64,000 nucleotides of DNA, taken from positions 6,758,001 to 6,822,000 of the forward strand of contig NZ_CP030055.1 in assembly GCF_015291645.1 (NCBI RefSeq). The letters run 5' to 3'. The DNA comes from Bradyrhizobium sp. CCBAU 53340. Its GTDB lineage: Bacteria > Pseudomonadota > Alphaproteobacteria > Rhizobiales > Xanthobacteraceae. This document shows positions 36,834 to 48,360 of the stretch, piece after piece. Each line of letters begins with the position of its first letter. Position 1 is the first letter of the stretch. The position numbers were made by a program, and so were the translations under genes. Under the pieces are notes generated by a model. The model ran no database searches, had not been told where the DNA came from, and was given only the letters and a program-made list of their open reading frames with translations.

Positions 36834-37508
36834 CTACTGAACGTGCTGGCCCGCGCGCCAGGCCATCTCCCAAAAGTCCGCCTCGAGTCGGGTGGCTTCC
36901 TTGAAGATCGCAATCAGCTCGGCCTCGCGGGCCGGCGTGGCGTAGAGATCGGCGAGATGGTCCAGATGCGCCCGCGCTCTGGCTGCGACCTCCTGGTACG
37001 GCACGCCGGCGTACTCGGCGATCCAGACGCGATAGGCGTTCGTCGCAACGTCCGCATGAGGTCGCGAGGCGAGCCGCGTTGCGATCTCCGCGTACCCGAT
37101 CACGCAAGGCGCAAGCGCCACCTTGAGCGCCAGCAGATCGCCTCGCATGCCCGCATCGAGCACGTAGCGTGTATAGGCCAGCATCTCGGCCGCCGGAGGG
37201 GCCCGCTCAAGGTCGGTCGGGGACAGGCCCCAATCTGCACATAGCTTCACATGCAGGTTCATCTCGACATCGAGGATGGCCGAAAGGCCGGCCGCGGCTT
37301 CACGCATGTCGGCAAGCATGGGCGACTTGTAGACCGCGAGCGCGTAGGCGCGGGCAAACTCGATGAGGAACAAATAGTCCTGAACGAGATAGTGACGAAA
37401 CGCCGCTTCGGGGAGCGAGCCGTCTGCCAACCCGTTCGTGAAGGGATGTTCGGTGTAGGCCCGCCACTCAACGGATGCTTCTGTCTTGAGACGCTCGAAG
37501 AAACTCAC
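36834..37508 (-). CDS. tenA: TenA-family thiaminase II / aminopyrimidine aminohydrolase
   Basis: A 224-residue all-helical protein of the TenA family, which hydrolyses aminopyrimidines formed from degraded thiamine for salvage of the HMP moiety. Motifs: FTNGLADGSLPEAAFRHYLV, QDYLFLIEFARAYALAVY, the catalytic cysteine in ALAPCVIGYAEI, and the C-terminal active-site glutamate in RLEADFWEMAW. Length is typical. No thiamine genes are adjacent. It sits alone in a rearranged region. Confidence 0.92.
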   Translation of the reverse strand: MSFFERLKTEASVEWRAYTEHPFTNGLADGSLPEAAFRHYLVQDYLFLIEFARAYALAVYKSPMLADMREAAAGLSAILDVEMNLHVKLCADWGLSPTDLERAPPAAEMLAYTRYVLDAGMRGDLLALKVALAPCVIGYAEIATRLASRPHADVATNAYRVWIAEYAGVPYQEVAARARAHLDHLADLYATPAREAELIAIFKEATRLEADFWEMAWRAGQHVQ

Positions 37509-37589
37509 GATGTTTTCCGCCTGGTTTGCTTGTCCATGAACGTCCTTGGCTCGCTACCGATATCGCATTGCGAACCAGGGAGCTACGGT

Positions 37590-37665
37590 GCCGCGCACAA
37601 AACTAGAGAGGCATCGCGGATAGGACACTCCCCGCGTCGGGAGTTTGGTGCGTCACCGTAGTCCC
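37590..37665. repeat. Degenerate CACAAAACT-type repeat, copy 1
   Basis: GCGCACAAAACTAGAG ... CGGATAGGACACTCC ... GGGAGTTTGGTGCGTCACCG. The same order of modules recurs at 39811-39880 (GTGCACAAAACTGACC ... CGGATAGCGCGCTCC ... GAGCTTTGTGCGCTGTTGCCG) and the end module at 39345-39420. Confidence 0.5.
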
Positions 37666-37672
37666 GTAATCC

Positions 37673-37724
37673 CTGTGCACGCTGCTGGCGGCGGTGGCGT
37701 TGCCGGTGGTGGTGATGGTGGTGG
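37673..37724 (+). pseudogene. Remnant of a second AEC carrier gene (3' end only)
   Basis: The 52 bases match 35111-35162, near the 3' end of the intact AEC gene, at 49 positions without gaps, and would encode LCTLLAAVALPVVVMVV. Nothing before it resembles the rest of the carrier. It then runs into nine Gs. This looks like what is left after a deletion or recombination. Confidence 0.7.
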
Positions 37725-37930
37725 GGGGGGGTGGTAGGGCTCGCAAGGTCCGCCGGACGGCCCCAGGGCGAGCTCGCGAAGAGGACGCGTTTGGCCCGCG
37801 ATGGCAACGCCATCCTTATTTTCGATCCGTCGGCTTTGTGGTCTTCTAGCGCCCGGGCGGCGCTGGTAGAGCATTGAGCACAGCGTCCGCTTGATTGCCT
37901 TTTTCATACTGATCAAATTGGAGAAGAGTT

Positions 37931-38248
37931 ATGAAATACATGATCGAGTATACGATCCGTCATGGCCTCGGACATGAGCAGAATTTCGGGACGGCAGAGG
38001 GACTGCTGACCGCGTTCGGCAAGTGGAAGCCTGAAGACGGACTGACGGTGCACGCATTTCTTTCGAACCTGGTGGGCGACAAAGGTTACGTGTTTGTCGA
38101 GGCGAATGATCCAAAAGTGGTCGTCTCGTTCGTTTCGAAGTTCACCTTCTGGAACGATGTGGACGTTCATCCTGTGGTCGACGTCGGCGACGTGATCCCG
38201 GTGACGTCAGCTTCGCTGGCGTGGGCGCGGAGCGCATCAAAAGCCTGA
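37931..38248 (+). CDS. DUF3303 family protein
   Basis: A 105-residue single-domain protein with the DUF3303 layout: MKYMIEYTIRHG, a central FGKWKPEDGLTVHAFLSNLV and GYVFVEANDPKVVVSFVSKF. It resembles small ferredoxin-like alpha/beta folds such as muconolactone isomerase-type dimers, without known activity. A good GGAGAAGAG precedes the ATG. It is a single gene in the accessory region. Confidence 0.8.
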   Translation: MKYMIEYTIRHGLGHEQNFGTAEGLLTAFGKWKPEDGLTVHAFLSNLVGDKGYVFVEANDPKVVVSFVSKFTFWNDVDVHPVVDVGDVIPVTSASLAWARSASKA

Positions 38249-38359
38249 AGGCTGAACCCGATAGTTGCGCAGCCAGGGCCGACGGTCCCCTCACGGGCAC
38301 AACCGTCGGCCCGGTGCGCGCCAGTGCGCCGGCGATGATTGAACCGAAGGAGACCGATC

Positions 38360-39265
38360 TTGCGCCTGCCATGGCCGCTTCTGTTGGGATATGCCGTCGT
38401 CACCAATTGGTTCGTGACCATACCGCTGGCGCTCGCGTTGGCATTTTCGGCCTGGTATGGCTCGCCCTGGATCGGCGGACTGCGCTTTGTATTGATTGCT
38501 TGCGCTGCCCTTCTAACATTGCCGTTTCCAGCGGCGGGCGCCCTCCATCTTTACCAGAGCTACGACGCAACCAAATACTGGCGCACTCTCGAGACCGGCG
38601 AGACCATCGCTGATTTGCCTTTGCCGGCCGGCAGCAAAATCCAGTTCGCCGACAAGGCGCATTCCATCGTCGTCTTGATCGAGCTGCCGCAGGTGACCGA
38701 GATTCTCGGCATGCGGCTCACGGGAACTCTCAAGCCGTGGAAGAGAGAAGGCAATGACGTCACGCATTGGGGAGGCGATCTCCACGGCTATCAGATCATC
38801 GACGGATTGCCATGCAAGGGTGGACCCTACGCGAACGACCGCTTCGGCGGCGTTCTGTTCGATAAGGCCGGTACAATCCACCGCTTCACGCTCGGTGCGC
38901 CGCACGAGCTGCTCGGGCTGAAGCTGCCAGACCAGACGACGATCCGGCGCGGCAACGACATGGAACCCTGGAGCTTTCTTCTCTCGGCGCGCGAAGCCTA
39001 CATCCCGATGCTGGACACGACGGCCCCAGTCGGAGTCACGCTGGATGTCGCGGATGACGGCCGGCTGGTGCGCATCAGCTCGGGACACGGCCAGACCATC
39101 GTCCTTCGCGGTGTGCCCTTGAACAGCGGGAGCTTCGAGGTGCGGGGAGGCACCGTCATCTCACAGCTCGCCGAACCATTCGCCCTCGCTGGAGACATGC
39201 GACCGGCCGGCACTTGGTTGCGGATAGATTTGGATACGGGAGAGATGTCGGTCATAAGCGAGTGA
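38360..39265 (+). CDS. Membrane-anchored protein of unknown function
   Basis: I do not recognise a family. A 301-residue protein starting at TTG 38360, chosen because AAGGAG at 38346-38351 is properly spaced from it (an earlier TTG at 38339 lies before that site). Two hydrophobic helices near the N-terminus (about 8-30 and 38-62) are followed by a soluble C-terminal domain of about 230 residues. That part is rich in beta structure, with GGPYANDRFGGVLFDKAGTI and GGTVISQLAEPFALAGDMRP. The latter resembles a periplasmic sensor or inhibitor-like module, but I cannot assign one. Confidence 0.65.
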   Translation: MRLPWPLLLGYAVVTNWFVTIPLALALAFSAWYGSPWIGGLRFVLIACAALLTLPFPAAGALHLYQSYDATKYWRTLETGETIADLPLPAGSKIQFADKAHSIVVLIELPQVTEILGMRLTGTLKPWKREGNDVTHWGGDLHGYQIIDGLPCKGGPYANDRFGGVLFDKAGTIHRFTLGAPHELLGLKLPDQTTIRRGNDMEPWSFLLSAREAYIPMLDTTAPVGVTLDVADDGRLVRISSGHGQTIVLRGVPLNSGSFEVRGGTVISQLAEPFALAGDMRPAGTWLRIDLDTGEMSVISE

Positions 39266-39344
39266 TGAGATCTCCCGGGGTTCGGGGTGCACGGCTAAAC
39301 AACGGGACCGGTACCGCAGATACGGTGGCGGGCACGACAGGGAA

Positions 39345-39420
39345 TTTTGTGCACCGTCACCGCAATCGCGGCCGCCACGCGGCCATTTGCTACTGCGCCA
39401 GTTTTGTGCTGCCAGTATCA
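39345..39420. repeat. Degenerate CACAAAACT-type repeat, copy 2
   Basis: AATTTTGTGCACCGTCACCG at the left, CCAGTTTTGTGCTGCCAG at the right. It lies in the 39266-39430 gap, which has no gene. Confidence 0.4.
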
Positions 39421-39430
39421 TTCTGGATGT

Positions 39431-39733
39431 TTAAGGTTGGTTTAGAAAGCGGTCATGGAACAAGAGCCGAAACTCATCGATTGCCTCTTCAAATCGACCA
39501 AAACCCTCCTGGCGCATTAAGGCGGCAAAGCTAACGCTCTTCTCAGTGCCAACGATGGCTGACCAGTAGTATTGGATCATCCCGGCTGCATCTCGCTCTT
39601 CCAAACGCATGATAGTGTACCGTATGCCCTGCTTTAATTTTGCAGAGGCGGTTGGAGAAGTTAGTATGGGATCGAATATCCGCTCGTGAAGGAACGACAT
39701 GATCTGGCGCTCTTTCGCTCCAAGCAACTTCAT
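39431..39733 (-). CDS. Small helical protein of unknown function (accessory region)
   Basis: A 100-residue, probably all-helical protein (KERQIMSFLHERIFDPILTS, LKQGIRYTIMRLEERDAAGM, FGRFEEAIDEFRLLFHDRFL). I do not recognise the family. GGAGA precedes the ATG. It lies at the left end of the AT-richer stretch and is transcribed in the same direction as the broken ATPase-nuclease gene. It could be a cargo gene of the same island. Confidence 0.65.
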   Translation of the reverse strand: MKLLGAKERQIMSFLHERIFDPILTSPTASAKLKQGIRYTIMRLEERDAAGMIQYYWSAIVGTEKSVSFAALMRQEGFGRFEEAIDEFRLLFHDRFLNQP

Positions 39734-39810
39734 TCAAAATCTCCGTCGACTGGCGAGCTGTGACTACGGTGATGGTGTACTCAATTGAGCAGTCTTCACG
39801 TCGTGAGTTT

Positions 39811-39880
39811 CGTGCACAAAACTGACCGGCGCTACGGATAGCGCGCTCCTGCGATCGAGAGCTTTGTGCGCTGTTGCCGC
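39811..39880. repeat. Degenerate CACAAAACT-type repeat, copy 3
   Basis: Inverted ends GTGCACAAAACT and AGCTTTGTGCGC around a middle that matches copy 1 (CGGATAG...CTCC). It is just after the ATPase-nuclease stop. Confidence 0.5.
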
Positions 39881-39884
39881 AATA

Positions 39885-41947
39885 TCAAATGCCCAATTTG
39901 TGGAAGAAGACCTTGTTCCGCATTTCGGCATCACGCTGCACCTTGGTCCAGCTTAAGACCTCAATATAAAGCTTGATATTGCCGTACCAACGAAAGTAGC
40001 CGAGGCCATCCGGCATCACAGTGAAATCCTTTTCCCGCTCCAGCCAGTTCTTCACCTTTTGCGGAAAGTCGCACACCACGTACCCATAGAACGGTGTGTT
40101 AGGGCTGACGAGGATATCGCGCCCGTAAGGCGTCTTGTACTTTCCGTCCCTTATGTCGTTCACGTAGCGGACGATCTGCTCGATCGGGTCTTCGTCGGAT
40201 GAAGGATTGACGAAGTCGTGACGCTGAGGCTTTTTGAACTCGAAGATCGTAATCGGATTCGAGGCCTCGTTGTCTCCGCGAAAGGCAACTCGTTTGCCGA
40301 AGATCGACAAATCCGTTCGGTCGCCGTTCCTTCGTCCATAGGCTTATCGGACGCGACGTATTCGGTGAAATTAAGCCGCTCGTCGAGTATCCAAAGATTG
40401 TGCTGGTCGTAGTCGATCTGATCCGTATCTTTCTTGCGCGGCATCACGATGTCATGCACGTCGCCTTCGGACTTGTATTTTCCGTCATCGCCGATTCGCA
40501 GCGACTTATCGAAGAGTTCGAGAACGCATTTACGCAGCGACACGTAGTGAATAAGGTCGTTCTTGCTCGTCTGAGATATTTTTCCAACTACTTCCGTTAC
40601 CCGATCTTTCAGGTCTTCAGTTTCCTCGCTCTGGAGTATCTGTTTCACCTCTGCGCGGACGCGCGTTTCCAACTGGAATTTCGCAGCCTGAAGGTGGAGT
40701 TCGATCTCCTGTGGAGTAGGCTTCATGGATAATGACGAGAAGTCGGTTTCGCGGCTCAAGCCTCGGTGCCACGGCGCTTCATCGTTTATGTAATCTCTGA
40801 TGCGCGCCTGTTTGCGCTCTCTTCGCGCCGAGATTTCATGACCGACTGCCTGCTGAGCAATCGTTGCCGCTTGCGCCTCGATTTGAGACTGCGAAATTCC
40901 AAAGACCAGGTCATTGTCCTTGCCAAAGCTGAAAGCTCCGCGCTCGAGCGAGACATTTCGATCGAGATAATCACCGAAGACGTATGCTTTTATGATGTAG
41001 TTCCGATCTTTGGCGTCCTCTACTTCATTCGTCTTGTCGTAGAACTCATCGGCAAACTCCGGAATGTACGTCTGCATCGTCACGTCGGTGACCTCTCTCC
41101 GATGGGCCACCAAGCTGACCTTACTCTTGTTCGCGCGGGGAGCGTAGAACTTGAACACGCGCACGGTGAATACTTCGTCCTTGTCTTTATCGAGAGACTT
41201 GAGACGCAGTTCGTTGTTCTGCACGGACAGTTCGACGATCTGTCTATTGGCTTGACCGAGATAGTCGTTGAGTAGGATAGGGTCCCCGCCCAGATCATCG
41301 CGCATGACGATTTGGGGGCATTCCGAATTTGGATCGATGAAGTAAGGAAGCAGCTTCTCAACCAGGACTCTCGCGATGACATCGAGTCCCTTGTCTGGAA
41401 ACTTGACCGCTTGCGCACCAGAGATGGTGACCGTTGATCCGGTCGCGGCAACTCCCGCGTCTGTCACTTTCTCATCGATTATTATGTCGTTGCCATGCCC
41501 CATCGCGAAAGAGCGCTTCTTCCGCATTAGCCCATCCTCGAACACGCTCTCGACGGTGAGCCGATGGAAGTATTTGAGGCATGTGAATCGCCCGAAACCC
41601 TTCCCCCCATCGCCGGCTTTGAGGGCCGTATACAAGGTGTCGAAGGAGTTTCGGTGTTCTTCGTTAAACCCGATGCCATCGTCCCGAACGATAAAGCCAT
41701 CCACCGGGGCGATTTTGTCGATCATGTCGGCTTGATCGTGCCGAAGGATTCTAACCTCGATCAACCCGCCCTTTGGCTTTACCGCTCGAATGGCTTGGAT
41801 CGCATTCACGATAAGTTCGATAACAGGGGTGTAAACGGTCGTGCCCGAACGAATGTTCTCAACCGCTCGCCTGATGTTAATGCTGCTCAACTCGTTCCCC
41901 CTCTGCCGCTCAAGCTCGTAGGATAGGTTGAGCCGTCGCGAAACCAT
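39885..41947 (-). pseudogene. GHKL ATPase fused to a PD-(D/E)XK-like nuclease, frameshifted
   Basis: Read through, this would be about 687 residues. N-terminal GHKL/HSP90-type ATPase: N box PVIELIVNAIQAI (E44, N48), FIVRDDGIGFNEE (D90-G91-I-G93) and a lid KGFGRF (116-121). Then comes a middle domain and a long helical linker (about 410-470). The first frame loses sense near codon 546. The other frame continues with LSIFGKRVAF and ITIFEFKKPQ, whose D...E-F-K order fits a PD-(D/E)XK core, and ends at 39887. One missing base near 40313 explains it. The combination resembles defence-island ATPase-nucleases but matches no named system I know. Confidence 0.7.
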
Positions 41948-42016
41948 CTAATCTGGTTCTTCGTGGCGTCACATCAGGACAAACGCCACGCATCAAGTGA
42001 CGCAATCGCGGAAGTA

Positions 42017-42551
42017 CTAGCCACGCGTCTTTATCGAAATGACTCGATCGTAGCGGAAAGTCTTTCCAAATATATCGAGATAGCGGATCTCGATTTTGAT
42101 TCCGTCCAGTGCTTCGCTCCAATCCTGCAGCGCCTGGGCGGTCTTTCCCTCTGCAACAGCGAGCATCAGCTTGTCGCCAGGGCGCACGAAATACTGATCT
42201 TGCACAAAGTCGATGAAGCCGCGAATTTTGTAGTTCGGTGAATAAGTCAATAGAGCACCTAGCGACGTCTCTGACGAGCCGCTCCCTCGGCATATCGAGA
42301 TTTTCTTGATGATCGCAACACCAGCTCCAGTAGTTTGAGAGTGAAACACTCATGTCGTCCGCAGCAAGGTGCACGCCTGTACTCAAATATGGCCTGACGC
42401 TTTCTCTGGCGCGACGATCCCCACGGAGCGATAGAATCGCGGAAAAAATCGAGACAGTCAGTGCGATCGCGGAAGTAGGTGCAGAAACCGCTGAAGTAAG
42501 CTCGGATATGGGAAGAGCTGAAAAAAATTCAGAAATACTCATCGGCGCCAT
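42017..42551 (-). pseudogene. Small membrane-anchored partner, frameshifted
   Basis: The first frame (42551 to about 42330) encodes a membrane helix, ALTVSIFSAILSLRG, then RPYLSTGVHLAADDMSVSLS. The second frame (42328 to 42017) continues with GAGVAIIKKISICRG to VISIKTRG. Removing one base at 42329 joins them into a 177-residue protein with SNYGAGVAIIKK at the joint, a pattern usual in small TM-plus-beta-domain proteins of islands. The start may be ATG 42551 or 42542. It lies 69 bases upstream of the ATPase-nuclease and in the same direction, so it was probably its operon partner. Confidence 0.65.
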
Positions 42552-42860
42552 CTCTCAATTTAGTCTTGCGAGACACACTCCTGATATTGTTGAGCTAACG
42601 CAATCTTGAATGTCAATGACAATTCCTGGCTCGTTCAGAGCGAGATTACGCTAGCAAACGTGGGCCCTCGCTCATGCTGCAATATCCGCTCGTACTGCAC
42701 ATGCCAGTCGATCGGTATTGCTATGCGATGCGTTCGGCGGCGCCGTTGCCATTCTGGGGAGATCTTCGGCGAACAGGATCTTCGCTCTCGGACGCTTTGA
42801 AGCCACCGGAATAGCGAAGGCCGTTCAGTCGCTGGTAGCGGAAGCGCTCAGGAAAACCGC
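42552..42860. other. Gap between the island genes and tRNA-His
   Basis: No convincing gene. The promoter of the frameshifted pair should be at its left end. No integrase and no obvious copy of the tRNA-His 3' end (attachment repeat) is seen here. Confidence 0.4.
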
Positions 42861-42937
42861 TGGTACAGTTGGGTGGGCTCGAACCACCGACCTCCTGTTC
42901 CACAGACAGGCGCTCTAACCAACTGAGCTACAACTGC
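42861..42937 (-). tRNA. tRNA-His (GTG)
   Basis: A full cloverleaf of 77 bases including encoded CCA: acceptor GCAGTTG / CAACTGT, D-arm GCTC AGTTGGTTA GAGC, anticodon arm CCTGT CTGTGGA ACAGG with anticodon GTG, and T-arm GGTGG TTCGAGC CCACC. The discriminator is A73, pair 1-72 is G-T, and no G-1 is encoded as a paired base. A published clade of Alphaproteobacteria lacks G-1 and has A73; this sequence fits it. The AT-richer island begins right after its 3' end. Confidence 0.95.
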
Positions 42938-43099
42938 ATCCTTGCGAGCCGCCCTTTGGGCGCCCTTGACGGGCCGATAACCGAGGGGGCTGGACGGGGC
43001 GGAAACTAGGTGCAACGGGCGTTTTTGGCAAGGCCGCAAAACCCGTTATTTGCCTCTCTTGAGGGCGATAAATCCCTCAGATTCGAGGGCGGCCGGTGG

Positions 43100-43249
43100 T
43101 CCACCTCTCCCCGACGGGGAGAGGTCGGATTGCGGAGCAATCCGGGTGAGGGGCCGCAGCCCCAAGTGAGACCTGAACCCCTCACCCGGATCGCGCCGGC
43201 CGATGCTGCGCATCGCCGGGGCGATCCGACCTCTCCCTTCGGGAGAGGT
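43100..43249. repeat. Palindromic intergenic repeat, family G, copy 1
   Basis: CCTCTCCCCGACGGGGAGAGG at the left and ACCTCTCCCTTCGGGAGAGG at the right are hairpins, with GGATTGCGGAGCAATCC and GGGTGAGGGGC / CCCCTCACCC pairing between. It lies between tRNA-His and the phasin terminator. Confidence 0.8.
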
Positions 43250-43259
43250 AAAAAAGAAA

Positions 43260-43284
43260 AAACCCGGGCCTTGGGGCCCGGGTT
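43260..43284 (-). terminator. Terminator after the first phasin gene
   Basis: AAACCCGGGCC-TTGG-GGCCCGGGTTT, perfect 11-base stem, followed on the minus strand by TTTTCTTTTTT. Confidence 0.9.
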
Positions 43285-43312
43285 TCTTGATTGATCGATC
43301 CGCCGTTTTGGA

Positions 43313-43747
43313 TCAGGCGGCGGGCTTGTAGAACTTCGAGGCGCTGGCCTTGATCGGCTCGGCGGTCTCGGCAGCGACGCGCTGGGTCAGCTCGACGAGC
43401 TCCTTGGCCTGGGCCTGGAGGGTCTCGAGCTGGGAGCGGGCATGGCCGGTCCAGAGCTGGAAGGCGTCGTTCGGCGACTTGGTGCCAAGCAGCTCCTGGG
43501 TGAAGTCCAGATGGGCCGTGGTGTTGGCCTTCATGAACTCCATCAGCTTGGCGGCATACTCGTTCGCGCCCTTGGAGGCCGAAGCGAACACGGCCTCGAC
43601 GGTGCCGTTGTGGGTTTCGGCGGCGTCCTTGAACTTGGCGTAGTTCTCGCGGGCCTGCGACACGCCCTTTTCGGCGAACGCACGCACCTGCTCGGGGACC
43701 TCGAACGGGATGATCGAGGCAGAAAACGGATCAGTCGCACCTGTCAT
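43313..43747 (-). CDS. Phasin (polyhydroxybutyrate granule-associated protein)
   Basis: A 144-residue helical phasin, a coat protein of PHB granules. Pattern: VPEQVRAFAEKGVSQARENY, KFKDAAETHNGTVEAVFASA, AYAAKLMEFMKANTT-like stretch, QLWTGHARSQLETLQAQAKE and a final AETAEPIKASASKFYKPAA. No cysteine. It ends in a strong terminator. A second phasin lies about 470 bases upstream on the same strand. It is likely to be highly expressed and controlled by PhaR. Confidence 0.93.
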   Translation of the reverse strand: MTGATDPFSASIIPFEVPEQVRAFAEKGVSQARENYAKFKDAAETHNGTVEAVFASASKGANEYAAKLMEFMKANTTAHLDFTQELLGTKSPNDAFQLWTGHARSQLETLQAQAKELVELTQRVAAETAEPIKASASKFYKPAA

Positions 43748-43915
43748 TGATGTCCCTCACGCTAATGAAATGAAAAGTGGGCCTTCTGGCGCGCCCGCCG
43801 GCCAACCGGGGCCATTTCTTGTTACGAGGTGGCGGGTACGAAGACTGGACACGCAGAACCAACAAGATGGCTCGTCCAGCGCCAGTACTGTGGCTCACTA
43901 ACATGTCAACATTGT

Positions 43916-43945
43916 GCAACGCAATGTGATCACGGGGTGCGTTGC
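43916..43945. promoter_or_regulatory. Inverted repeat upstream of the phasin gene
   Basis: GCAACGCA and TGCGTTGC are perfect inverted 8-base arms with 14 bases between, about 170 bases before the phasin ATG. TGC-rich sites bind PhaR in related bacteria, so this may be a control site; weak evidence. Confidence 0.35.
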
Positions 43946-44020
43946 GATAATTTAATCCGGAGCGCGAGGTTCCCCGGGTGGGGAACCGGGGGTTGAGGCG
44001 CCGAGGCGGCGGAGGCTTAC

Positions 44021-44192
44021 CCCCTGGAGGGGTCCGGGACGAGCGTCGCTCGCCCGTGGTCGATCGCGCGAAGCGCGAGCGGGGTGGGGTGATCTCTCCA
44101 CGCGGGCAGCGCCTGAAGGGGAGAGACCGTCACCCCACCTCGGTTCGCATGTCATGCGAACCGATCCTCCCCCTCCAGGGGAGGATGGGGTA
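44021..44192. repeat. Palindromic intergenic repeat, family G, copy 2
   Basis: CCCCTGGAGGGG at the left and CCCCCTCCAGGGGAGGATGG at the right frame inner pairs GGGGTGGGGTGATCTCTCC / GAGAGACCGTCACCCCACC and GGTTCGCATGTCATGCGAACC. It fills much of the gap between the two phasins. Confidence 0.85.
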
Positions 44193-44214
44193 CCGCAGCC
44201 GGGGCGACAGAGCC

Positions 44215-44610
44215 CTAATGCTTCGCCCTGGTCGCATCCATGGCGGCGCGGCTGACGGCTTGGCTCATTTCGCTGGCCTGGTCGGCCAGGATGCGCATCT
44301 GGGCCTGGACGTAGTCGCCGTGCAGCCGCATCACCTCGGTGAGATCCCTGGCGTGAACCAGCGACTGGGCGTAGTCGAGCGAGGCCTGCACATTGCTCTC
44401 GGCGAAGGCGATCGCGCGGGCCCCGATGTCCTTGGCGCCGGCGCGCATGCCGGCGCCGCGTTGCTCCATCGAGCCGGCGGCGGCCTCGGCATTGGCGAGC
44501 AGTTTCTCGAACGCGTCGCGGGCCTGCCTGAAGCTCGATTCCGCCATGTTGCGCATCTCCGGCGGAAGCTCGAAACGATCGTGGTCTTGGCGTTGGGCCT
44601 GGTCGGTCAT
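44215..44610 (-). CDS. Second phasin-family protein
   Basis: A 131-residue phasin-like helical protein: PPEMRNMAESSFRQARDAFE, KLLANAEAAAGSMEQ, FAESNVQASLDYAQSLVHAR and MRLHGDYVQAQMRILADQAS. The start ATG at 44610 has AGGAG upstream. The pattern DLTEVMRLHGDYVQAQ is shared by phasins of rhizobia. It may bind PHB granules or act as a stress-type phasin. It is separated from the first phasin by a repeat. Confidence 0.9.
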   Translation of the reverse strand: MTDQAQRQDHDRFELPPEMRNMAESSFRQARDAFEKLLANAEAAAGSMEQRGAGMRAGAKDIGARAIAFAESNVQASLDYAQSLVHARDLTEVMRLHGDYVQAQMRILADQASEMSQAVSRAAMDATRAKH

Positions 44611-44845
44611 GGCTTGGCTGCTCCTGTGCTGTTTTTCTGGTTTTGCCGGCCGCCTCGGCCGGTCCGCCCCGCCCGGCCCAATACTAGCTTGCGATGGTAT
44701 TGCCGGTATGACGCCCGCCCGCTGGCGGATTCCTGCGGATGCAACGACCGCGCGGCTTGCGGGTTCGGCCACATTAAGGTTATCGCGGCTTAGGCTGCCC
44801 CTTAAGGGTCGGGGGCCGTGGACCTGCCCGCGCCCGCGGGCGATA

Positions 44846-44860
44846 CTAACTCTTTCTTAA
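44846..44860. promoter_or_regulatory. CtrA-box-like site upstream of the PdhS-type kinase
   Basis: CTAACTCTTTCTTAA fits the CtrA consensus TTAA-N7-TTAA at seven of eight bases. It is 75 bases before the kinase ATG. The rest of the 44611-44934 gap shows no gene. Confidence 0.4.
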
Positions 44861-44934
44861 GGCTGTCATTCCCGGCAGCCTCGAACGTGTGCCTTTGGAC
44901 GTGAACCAGACAAGCGGGACTTAAAGCCGGTCGG

Positions 44935-48356
<3,422 letters not shown>

Positions 48357-48360
<4 letters not shown>

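Noticed and set aside
39266..39430. Attachment-site copy of the tRNA-His 3' end at the far side of the island
   Set aside because: No stretch of more than a few bases matches the T-arm and acceptor end.
40313..40313. Programmed ribosomal frameshift in the ATPase-nuclease gene
   Set aside because: No slippery heptamer or following stem-loop is visible at the joint; a simple deletion explains it better, though a sequencing error is not excluded.
42552..42860. Integrase or integrase remnant next to tRNA-His
   Set aside because: No frame with tyrosine- or serine-recombinase motifs could be read in either strand.
43100..43249. CRISPR array suspicion because of repeated palindromic units
   Set aside because: The units are inverted, not direct, have no regular spacers and no cas genes are nearby. 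No CRISPR array is seen anywhere in the window.
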